From positions 248,001 to 312,000 of the forward strand of contig NZ_QEWJ01000001.1 of assembly GCF_004127215.1 (NCBI RefSeq): a stretch of DNA of 64,000 nt, read 5' to 3'. The translations under genes and the position numbers were made by a program. Below, piece after piece: positions 25,879 to 36,200 of the stretch. The stretch comes from Streptococcus oralis (GTDB lineage: Bacteria > Bacillota > Bacilli > Lactobacillales > Streptococcaceae). The notes beneath the pieces were generated by a model. The model worked only from the letters and a program-made list of their open reading frames with translations. It did no database searches and was not told where the DNA came from. How positions within the stretch are numbered: the stretch's first letter is position 1; every line of letters starts with the position of its first letter.

Positions 25879-26577
25879 CTACTTCAAACTCCAACCACCA
25901 TCAATGGTCAGGATTTGTCCTTGCATAGCGCTCGCTTTTCCACTTGCTAAGAAAAGGCTAATCTCTGCTATTTCCTCTGGCTCAATCCAGCGTTTGATAG
26001 GCGTTTCACTAGCCACCCAGTCCGCCAATCCACCTGGCTCAAAGTCCGCAGCAGTCATGCCAGTCTTGACAGCACCTGGAGCAATACCAAAGATCTGAAT
26101 CCCAGCTTCAGCATAGTCTAGAGCCAACTGCTTGGTAAAACCAGCCAGGGCATGCTTAGAGGAAGTATAGGCATGTCCACCTCCACCAGCTAGATTTGAG
26201 GCAATAGAACACATATTGATAATGATTCCCTTTTTATTTTCCAGCATTTGTGTCAAATAATAGCGAGTCAGCTCGACAGGAGTCACATAGTTGATTTCAA
26301 AAATCTCTTGCATTTCCTGCGCTGATTGTTCCAATAGGGGTTTATATTCGTCCAAGACTCCAGCAGTATTACACAAAATATCCACCTGAGGACACCAGCC
26401 AAAAATAGGATCCAAGTCCAAGGTTAAATCTCTCTGTAAAAAGTGAAAATCACCATCTAAAACTGGATTTTCTCCTTGATCTACACCATAAACTTGATAG
26501 TCATTCTCTAAAAAGAGGCGAGCTTGAGCTAGACCGATCCCTGAACTTACTCCCGTAATCAATACGCGTCTAGTCAT
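25879..26577 (-). CDS. short-chain dehydrogenase/reductase (FabG-like)
   Basis: 232 residues. Rossmann motif TGVSSGIG (about 8-15), Asn-containing CNTAG (NNAG equivalent), catalytic Ser in MCSIAS and YTSSKHAL with the Tyr-x3-Lys pair, and C-terminal LTIDGGWS. NAD(P)H-dependent oxidoreductase, annotated as 3-oxoacyl-ACP reductase in relatives, but it is outside the fab cluster so the substrate is uncertain. It overlaps the DUF2829 gene by 8 bases. Confidence 0.9.
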   Translation of the reverse strand: MTRRVLITGVSSGIGLAQARLFLENDYQVYGVDQGENPVLDGDFHFLQRDLTLDLDPIFGWCPQVDILCNTAGVLDEYKPLLEQSAQEMQEIFEINYVTPVELTRYYLTQMLENKKGIIINMCSIASNLAGGGGHAYTSSKHALAGFTKQLALDYAEAGIQIFGIAPGAVKTGMTAADFEPGGLADWVASETPIKRWIEPEEIAEISLFLASGKASAMQGQILTIDGGWSLK

Positions 26578-26806
26578 GCACTTCTACCCAATCCGTCGCC
26601 AAAACATCACAAGGTGTCGGACTCCACATGGAAAATCCTTCTCCCTCACCAGACACGTTGATGAGGAAATAAGGCGTCACTTCAAGTGCAACCCCGTTTT
26701 GCTCGATGGTGTCAAAAAGTTGCACATAGTTTTCAGCCCCTCCCCAACCCGTTCGTACATATTTTTTCTTAGCCTTTAATCCAGGCAAGATTTCTTCAAA
26801 TGTCAT
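26570..26806 (-). CDS. DUF2829 family protein
   Basis: 78 residues beginning MTFEEILPGLKAKKKYVRTG, followed by WGG and ending WSPTPCDVLATDWVEVHD, the typical DUF2829 shape (small, tryptophan-rich; phage and Firmicutes). The start at 26806 has AAAGGAG 6 bases upstream; an earlier in-frame ATG at 26833 does not. First gene of the run DUF2829-SDR-Nudix-GNAT-PEP barrel-ASCH. Function unknown. Confidence 0.85.
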   Translation of the reverse strand: MTFEEILPGLKAKKKYVRTGWGGAENYVQLFDTIEQNGVALEVTPYFLINVSGEGEGFSMWSPTPCDVLATDWVEVHD

Positions 26807-26840
26807 GTTTTTCTCCTTTAATTCTGAAATCATAATTTAA

Positions 26841-27178
26841 TTATAACAAAAAACCGTTTTCCAACGGCTTTTTGACTGTGTTTTTAGCAACAGCTTCCAA
26901 ATAATTGATTCCCACATACTGCAACTCAATCTTTCTCGGGATCAATTCATCCTTTTGATAAATCGGAGTCACTTTGTAGTCAAGATAGTAGTTCGGGTGA
27001 TTGCCCAACCAATAATCCAAACGGTTTTCATAGTAAAGCATGCTTTCTTGATTAGTATTATCTGTTCCAGCATTGAGCCAGTCGGTCATAGAGACCAGGT
27101 TTCTCTTTTAATCATCCAATCCACTAAACTGATACCCAATCAAATGACCTCTACATAAGTCGCTCATTTCAGTTGACA
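26841..27178 (-). pseudogene. decayed DNA/RNA non-specific endonuclease, 5' truncated
   Basis: One frame on the minus strand reads SDLCRGHLIGYQFSGLDD, stop (TAA at 27110-27108), KRNLVSMTDWLNAGTD, then YYENRLDYWLGNHPN and YKVTPIYQKDELIPRK to the stop at 26841. This is the C-terminal half of a NUC-type nuclease. The catalytic DRGH motif has lost its Asp (CRGH), there is an in-frame stop, and the 5' half is missing, replaced by the terminator of the giant glycosidase gene. The 82-codon piece from 27089 is probably not functional. Confidence 0.8.
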
Positions 27179-27189
27179 AAAAGCCTGAA

Positions 27190-27214
27190 AAAGGAGAAGA
27201 CCATATGGCCTTCT
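27190..27214 (-). terminator. terminator of the GH20-GH84 gene
   Basis: GGAGAAGgcCATATGgtCTTCTCC followed by TTTTT on the minus strand, about 60 bases after the stop codon. Confidence 0.85.
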
Positions 27215-27276
27215 CCTAAACTTTCGATTTCAGGAACTCTTTATCGTCCATCAACCACAAGATCCTTGTCAAATAC

Positions 27277-30200
27277 TTACTCTTCCCTCTTTTTGAACAG
27301 GAACAATCCTGTCAAGGCCGTTAAAATACCAAGTAAGAAGGCGGAATCTGTTGCTGTTCCTGTATTTGGCAAAACTGCAGTCTCTTTTCTTTCTGGAGTC
27401 TGTAGCGGTACATCCGGTTTAGCTTCTTGATTCTGAGGAGAATCAGGCTTGTTAGTTTGATCTTGTGAAGGAATTTCTGGTTTTTCTTCCTGTACTTGGC
27501 TCGCACTAGTCTTGTACACAACTGCATAAACACTAAGTTGATCTGTCATGAATTCGACATAGCGACCTTTTTGTTGGAAAACAAGTCTATCCACTTGCTG
27601 AGCACTTTTAACAGTATAGACAGCTTCAATTTCTTTGTTCGCAGCTAGAGGCAGACTGACAAATACCTTGCCTTTAGGCTGGATTGGCTGACCATCTTGA
27701 TCTTCCAGAGTAATATCGTAGGCATCATAAGTCTTGCCTTCCAAGTTTTGTGCTGTCACTTTCTTGACTTTCAGACTAACAACTTTATCCAGTGTAGCCT
27801 TGGTACCAATGACTTGAACCTTGGTAGCTTTATCAGTCAGAATACGCAAATCACTTTCCGGTTTAGATGGTACTGGTGGAGTGCTTGGTTTTTCTTCCTT
27901 ACTTCCAATCTCCACGATTTGATCCACTGGAACTTTGGAAACGAAGCTATCTCGAGTCACTCGACCGATTTCCTTGCCATTCTCAATTGTCACTTCAACA
28001 AGCGTGGTTTTCTCACCAACCTTGCCTTCTTGGACAACTTTTCGAGTGCCCTTAGGCAATTGCGGATTTTCGCGTTCGACGGTCTTGAAAGCAACCTCTT
28101 CAGTTACCACATCCAAGCGTGGCTGCTCAACTACAGGAGCTGGAACGCCTTCAGCTGGTGTTACTTGCTCGACTGGTTTACCGATTTCCACGATCTGATC
28201 CACTGGAACTTTGGAAACGAAGCTATCTCGAGTCACTCGGCTGCTTTCCTTGCCATTCTCAACCGTTACTTCAACAAGCGTGGTTTTCTCACCAACCTTG
28301 CCTTCTTGGACAACTTTTCGGGTGCCCTTAGGCAATTGCGGATTTTCGCGTTCGATGGTCTTGAAAGTAACCTCTTCAGTTACCACATCCAAGCGTGGCT
28401 GTTCAACTACAAGTTCTTTATCGCCCGCAGCTGGCGTTACCTGCTCAACTGGTTTACCGATTTCCACGATTTGATCGACTGGAGTTTTGGAAACAAAGCT
28501 ATCTCGAGTCACTCGACCGATTTCCTTGCCCTTCTCAATCGTCACTTCAACAAGCGTGGTTTTCTCACCAACCTTGCCTTCTTGGACAACTTTTCGAGTG
28601 CCCTTAGGCAATTGCGGATTTTCGCGTTCGACGGTCTTGAAGCCAACTTCTTCAGTTACCACATCCAAGCGCGGCTGTTCAACTACAGGAGCTTGAACGC
28701 CTTCAGCTGGTGTCGTCTTGTGAACTGGTGGTATTGGTGTATCTGGATTAGGTGTCTCAGCTATCTCAGCATGATAGGTAGAAACCTCATAAAACTCAGG
28801 GCGACCACCTTCCCACTTCAATTTAACATCTAATAAGTAGGCGCTGTTAGCGAGCTGGAAGGTTTGGAAGCTTGTGGTAACCGCACCCAAGTCTTGCCAA
28901 GCTGTTTGCCCATCTTTGGAAATGGTTTTTGCCCAAACGTGCGCTGAGCTTCCTGCTGGAATATCTGAAATCAGGCGAACATGATTTGATTCTGTCTTTT
29001 CAGATAGATGGTAAATCAACTCACCGCTGTCTTGGGTCGCCTTGTAACTGCTGAGAATATTGCCATCTGCTATATTATTCTTTTCAGATGACTTGCTCTC
29101 TGTACCCGCACCTTCCACAGTTGGATTATTGACTGACTTAGTGTATTCTCCATCATTGATAACTAACTCTGTAAATCCAACAAAGCGATGACGATAAGGA
29201 GCTGTGTAGAGCACTCGGAGATATTTCGCTGCAGTTGCTTCTGGCAATTCTCCCTCAATATAGCGATTTCCAGGTCGCTGTGAATCATGTTTCCAGCCAT
29301 CAGTTAAGGAGTCATCACGTGCTGGATTTTCCTGACCGTCTCCTACTGAAACTACATCTTTCCAGGTCTTGCCATCTGCGCTAACTTGAATCTTTCCATC
29401 ACGAAGATAGTTCTGTGTACCATCTTTAATGTAGGCACGAATCTTCTTGATTTGACGGGTTGCTCCAAGATTGAGAGTCATATGACCATCGGTTTGTGGA
29501 TAATCAGAAAATTCAACATAATTGTTTAAATCACCATCAAAGAGCTGGTCTAGGTTTTTCGCTTTACGAACATCTCCGCTACCATAGTTAGGATTGATAC
29601 CCATGCTGGTAGACTCAATTGATGTTGGTTGAATTTCCTTAGTAGTCAAGAACAAGGAAGTCGTTCCGATTGCCTGTTTCTGACCTGTCTTGTTTTCAAG
29701 ACGTACATAGCGGACAAGCTGGTGATCTTGTAACTCAGAGGCACTATACCACTCCACTCCATTTGGAGAATAGCGGAGCTGGAGTGCTTGATTAGCATTC
29801 TCACCCAGTTTCAAATCCTCAATTTCATGGAGACGATCTAGTTTCATTCCAAGATATTGGCCCGCATCTAAAGTTGTTCCAGCTGGAATATCCATCTCGT
29901 AGCGGCCCAATTTTTCATGGACTTGAGTAGTCTTGAGTTGTTCAACATTAGTGTCTGTGTATTGGTCTGTTCCAGTCTCTGACTCGACAGATAGGTTGCC
30001 AATTCGCCACCAGAAATTAGTCTTTTGCGTATTTCTAACGCGTACATAACGGATATTCTGATTGGTTTCAACTTCTTTGCTTTGCTCACCTGTTAAGTTG
30101 GCTACCGTTGTCCAGTTTTGTCCGTCAGTAGAGACTTCGATGACACCAGCTGCTAGCTTATCTGTCACTCCTTGTACCAAACGAATCTTCTTGACTGTTT

Positions 30201-33200
30201 GTTGAGAACCAAGATCCAACTGTACCCAAGCATCTACTGGGGTTGTATCTCTTTCTCCATTTGCTGTTGAAGAACTTGCCAACATTGCTTCTGTGCTATC
30301 ACTATTGTCAGTCATCTTGGCAGCCGTTGTATTGAGTTTATAGACCAGATTTGGACTGATGGTAATACTTCCAGCTTTCTTCTTGGCATTTTCAAGAGGA
30401 CGGTTAACTGCGATTTCACGGACTGCAAACCAAGTATTGTCTCGATCTTCTGTTGCAACCATTCGAATACCTTTGGCTTTGATATCAAGATTATCTAAGG
30501 TAATCTCAGACTCATTGCCGACATAGTTACCTTGAGGAAGGGCAGTCCATTCACCGGCTTCATTTAGGTATTCAACCTTAGCCTTATTAAAGGTGTCTTT
30601 CGGATTGCTAACAGCTCCCATAGCAAAGCTCAACTTCTTGATAGAAACAGGCTTGTTAAACTGCAGACCAACATAATCACCAGTGCTAATTCTGGTTGGA
30701 TTTTTAAAGATAACTTGAGTTGACAAGTCTCCGTCCAAGACCTGAGTCAAATCTCCTTCACCACCTGTACGGTTAGTAATAAAGGTCGTTACAACTTTAT
30801 CTGGGTTCAGTTCTTTTTCGATTTCCTTGGCCAGATATTCCTTAAGGTTAAGGATAAATGGACGGATATGCTGTACACCTAGCTCAGCATTTTCGTAATG
30901 GTCAACATACCAGAAGGAATGTTTCTTAGATTGCTCATAATCTTTCAAGCCCTTGTAGTAATTATTCCAAAGGCCGTCAGCATTTTTACTACCAATAAAT
31001 TCAGTAGCTGTCAAGAGAGCATCTAAGGCATTCATCTGGTCAATGGTATTGTCAAGCCAGTACTTAATCTGCTCACGCATCTGTTCATTTCCTGATGCTT
31101 TATAGGTCTCAGCTGCAGCTTTTAGCTTAGCAAATTCTGCCTTCAACTCTTTGCGCTCAGCTGAGACATCTTGACCTGCTTTCAGCTTGCTCATGAAGTT
31201 TGTCAGTTTCGGAGCTAGCTCTACAGACTCTTCTAGCTTCACAACACGATTATCCATATGTTGGTTAATCATGTGCTTACCTAGCTCACGGAAGGCTGCA
31301 GATTCTTTGGTCTCTGTGAAACGACCTGTTTCTGCAAAGTTGAAAGCTACATCGTTAACAGCCTTGGCTTCCGCCTCATTCTTCCAGATATTCCAGCTGT
31401 ACTCTGCAGCTGAGAAGAGAGCAATTTTAGATGGTTCTGATTGCTGCATCGGATTGAGCATGACCCCACCGATTAGGCTTGGATCCACACCAGGGTGTAG
31501 GAATTTCTCACCACCACCCAAGATAAGGTGTTGTTTAGAATTATCTGTACACGGCCAGTTGATCCAAAGTTGAACAGGACGATATGGTTGACCAGATGCC
31601 TCTATATTTTGCTTAAGTTGAGTCAAGAAGTTTTCAGAAACTTCACCCCAAATCTTTCCTCCTGTCAGAGTCATAATGCTACTTTTCGGAAGATTACGGT
31701 TTAGGGAACGCAATTCGTCTTCCCGACCATTGCCCCAATACTGACTTGGAACAAAGATCATCTCTTTCTTCAAGCCCGGATAAGTCGCTTGTTTTTCAGT
31801 CAACCAATCGGTCATATCTTTCATCAAGCGGTTATAACTTTCATAACCACCATAAGGCTGAGCTGCATCATCTGCAAGGATACCAAACTCACGAACGCCG
31901 ACGTCCAGTAACTGGGTAAATTTAGCCTTGATTGCATTCAAGTCTTCTTGGTAAACCGTCTCGTTTTGGAAGCGAATTCGACTATTCATAAATGGATGAA
32001 TGGTCCAAACATAACGAGTCTTGTTTTCGTTCCCCACCTTAGCGAGCTGACGGATTTCTTCTAGTTTTTCTTTTGGATAAAGTTCTCTCCACTTGCTGTT
32101 GTGATATGGGTCATCTTTTGGTGCAAAGAAATACTGGGTCAGTTTCAAATCACCACCGTAGCGCATCAAGGCCGCACGATCTTCGTTGGACCATGGGTTA
32201 CCATAATAGCCTTCGATAAAACCACGATTCTTCACATCAGCATAGTCTTCAACATTGACCTCACGCAGAACTGGAGCAGAGCTATCATTTAGCATATGCT
32301 TGAGTGTTGTTAGTCCATAGAAGACAGCATCTGTATCTTTTCCGACAATGGAAATTTGCTGACCTTTAACCACTAATGAATAAGCATCAATCTTATCAAA
32401 TAGTCCTTGGTTGACAGACTCTGTTTTCTGAGCTTCTTCCGCTTTTGAGCCAGTCTGGTGAACTCCCAGATAGATATTAGTTGCTCCAGCTTCGGCTGTC
32501 TTACCAGTAGTATAGGAGATATTGCTATTTTGCAAAATAGACTTGAGTCGATTACGAGTATAAATATCAACTTGCTCACCAATTACCAAATGAACTTTCT
32601 TATCTAGACGTACCAAGCCATCGCCATAAGTAACCTTATGAGGAGTTGGGAAAATCTTATACTGTTTCTTAAGGTATTCTTGGCTTCTCAAAGCTGCTTC
32701 TACTACACTTGGATCTGCTGGTTTTTTAGCGATAAAGGTATCTTCCAATTCAACAGTTCCGTCATCTTTCGGAGCTGGAGTTTCGGGTTTTGGATCTGGT
32801 TTTGGTGCTGGTGGTGTAGCAGGCTCATCTGATGTAGCTATTGGTTTCAAAAGATTGATTTCAGCTGCACTAGCATATCCTTCTACTCCCTGTAGAATCT
32901 TCAACTGGATTGTATCCGTTTCGACAGCTTCAAAGTTTGCAATCTTTTCAGCTGCATTATTATCCCAAGTACCTTCAGCTACCTTAACCAATTGATCAGC
33001 CTTTTTAGCATAGATTTCATATTTAGTCACAAGACCATTTCCGCCACCTGGACGAGGAAGATAAGTCAAAGCATTTACAGCTGTCGCTTGCTTCAAGGTC
33101 ATAGTAACCGTATAAGACGGATCCTTCTTCGTCCAATGTGAATGCCAGAAGGTTGCAGGATTGCCATCAAAGGCTTTAGAAACAGCTCCTTCTGTCGCAT

Positions 33201-36200
33201 TTCCTGGTAGTTGCTCACTGCTTGCCTCCACACGAGCAATCTGATCCTGTGCAATCAAACGTGGATTGACAAATGGCTTATCAGACAAGCTGAGATTGTG
33301 CAAAGTACCTTCAAAACCTCCGATTTTTTCAAGAGGTAGGACAAGACTTGTGTGAGCCAATCTTGGGTGAGCTGGGTTAGCAATACGATTGATCTTTTCA
33401 CCATTGACATAGAGCTCAGTTGACTGAGGTTTGGTGACAAAGACTAGCTCATAGCGTTTACCTTTTTCCAATGTCTTATCAAACTGAATATGGTGTTGCT
33501 CAAACTTATAGGCTACTTTACCTGACTCATCAGACAAATAGAGCTTGTTCCCCTCACTAGAAGCTAACTCCTGCACACCATCACCTGTAACCGTCACATC
33601 AACTTTTAAGACGTGACTTGGACCGACGTTCCCAATAGCATTTTCAATCTTACTTTCTTTATTGAAGACTAGACCTTTAGCGCTTTGTGTGATGTTTTCT
33701 GCATCGTAACGCTTGATTGTCTTTGAATTGATTTCATAGGTCTCAGTATCATCAATCTTGTACTCTGGATTACTACCTGGTGCATAAACATAGTCTGCGT
33801 GTGGTAAGGTTCTTCCTTCAAAGTTGTTAGCAGCTCGATTTGATCCCCATGTCTTTTCAGCAGTAACTCTTGTTGCTTCAAAGAAGCGCTTGAAAATATC
33901 ATAAGAAGTCATGCCTGTTTCGTGGAGATCAATATTATCATTCCAAACAGCATGTCCACCACCCAAGATATGAGGGTTTGAAGCCGCTAATTTTGGACCA
34001 TTTCCTGCTGTCGTAAAATCATTTGGTGTCCAACGATTATATTGATACTCATAAGAAGAGTAATCACCATATGCTCCTTGCTGGTTATTACCATTTGGCA
34101 CACTGTAAGTCGGAACATCAGTAATATTGATAATTTTAGCACCAGCCTTCAAAGCCGCTTGGGGATGTTGCCATCCTAGACTCCAGATATCCACTTCGAC
34201 ATCCTTCAAATCAACTGGGGTTTGACCACTCTTACGGCTAAGTGAACCCCAAATTCGTGGCGTATAACCCTTACCTTTAATGTAGGTAATCAAATCATTG
34301 ACATAACGACGATAGTTTTCATTGTTGCCATAGTACTCATCTGTTCCGATGTGAATCGTCTTAACACCTCGAAGTGGGGCATTTTCTCCATCCAACAATT
34401 TATCATAAACAGACTTGACAAAGCGCAATGTTTCATCATAATTCTTATCCAAATCAAGCATCGCAACACGCTCTACATTGTGCTTATTCGGACTCAGCTG
34501 TCCTTTATACATCAAGTCTGGACGAACCTTCACAAATGATAAAGCATGCCCCGGTGTATCAATTTCTGGCACCAAGTTGATTCCTAGCTCATCAGCCAAA
34601 GCGATGAGTCTTTGCATTTCATCTTTGGTATAGTGTTGCTTGGAAGTCAAAGGCACACCATTGTCACCGACAATATCTGTCTGTAAACGGAAACCTGTAT
34701 CTGCATGATTGAGCACATACTCAATTTCCTGCTCCTTGGTCAGATTTTTACCTGCTAAGTGCTCCTTGAGGAAAATATAGTTATCATTCAAATGCAACTG
34801 CAAGTCATTCATCTTGTAGTAAGCCATGTTTAGCATAATGTCCACAAGAGTATCATAAGGAATAAACTTACGACCAGTATCTAGCATAAATCCACGGTGG
34901 CTAAAACTTGGAAAGTCTCGAATTTCACCATTTTGGATATTCTCTTGCCCCATTTGAAGTAAGGTTCGAGTAGCATAAAAGGCACCTTTATTGGTCTGCG
35001 CTTCAATGGTAAAGACATTATCACGAATCGTAATACCATAGCCTTCTTCACCATAGCCCTTGTCCGTTACCTTTTTAAACTCAATACGATGCGCGGAAGT
35101 ACTGTCTCCCTTGGCAAGCTCTAAACCTCGAGAAATCAAATCATTGGCATAGAAATTAGCTGCCTTGTCAAATCCTGAATCTCCAACAGATAGAACGGTA
35201 TCTTCCAAAATAGAAGAACGTCCTTCCTCACCATGCCATTGCTGAACAGTTGGAGCCACTGTTGGTTTGTCTCCAACTCCCTCATCTACATAGCGACCAG
35301 GAACTCTAACTTCAAATTCCTTGGTAATGGTTTGACCTTCATGCACTTGTTGCAAAGAAACTTTAACTGTCTGCTCCGTTAGAGGCTGGTAGATTTTATT
35401 ATTCAGGTCAATCACACCTGTTTTATTGCTACCAACTAAGCTAACCTTACCCGGTAATTTAGGTAGGACAAGTGAATGGCCATCTTGAGCCAAAGTCAGC
35501 GACTCTACTTGGTTAAGACTTGTCACCTTACCTGGTTCTGGAATGTTAGAATAAGCTCGTATTTCCTGAATACCGACATTGCGCCAGCGCATACTACCTT
35601 CAGCATATTTAGTGATTTCCAATTTGAGATATTTAGCTTCAATCGGAACATCCAAATTGACTCTTTCGTCTAAAACTGGTTGACCATCTTTTTCATAAGC
35701 CAATTTCCACTTACGTGTCGCTTCCTCTTCATTGATAGCTTCAGCTGTAGCATAGTATAGTTTCCATCCTTGAATATTTGGATCGTTCGGCTTTCCTGTC
35801 CTCTGTCTACGATCCCAATCAATCTCAATCCGTTTGACTGATGTCACTTTATCTAGTGTCATAGTCAACTGAGGATTGACTACATCCTTATCTGTCGCCC
35901 AACGACTAGTATTATCTCCATCGACTGCCTTATCAGCAGTAAAAGAAGTGTTTTGTTCGTGATTGGATGCGCTTACACGAACATTTAATAAATGATTGAT
36001 ATCAGGGGTCTTTTCCACTTCTGTTGTTGGTGCAGTTGTTGCTGATTCTGGATGAGTTGGTTCATTGCTCACCTTAGGTTGAGCTGGTTTAGGTGAAGTC
36101 GCTTCTGCAGATGCTTCGGAAGTTGGTTCATGACCTTCTATACTTGGAGTATCATTTCCCCCCGCCTCTGCTTTAGCTAGTTTATCAGCTAAATCTGCTG

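Noticed and set aside
27697-28833. A 378-codon plus-strand ORF opposite the G5 repeats
   Set aside because: It is antisense to a clearly coding region, its periodic sequence mirrors the 276-bp repeats, and it has no SD or known domain.
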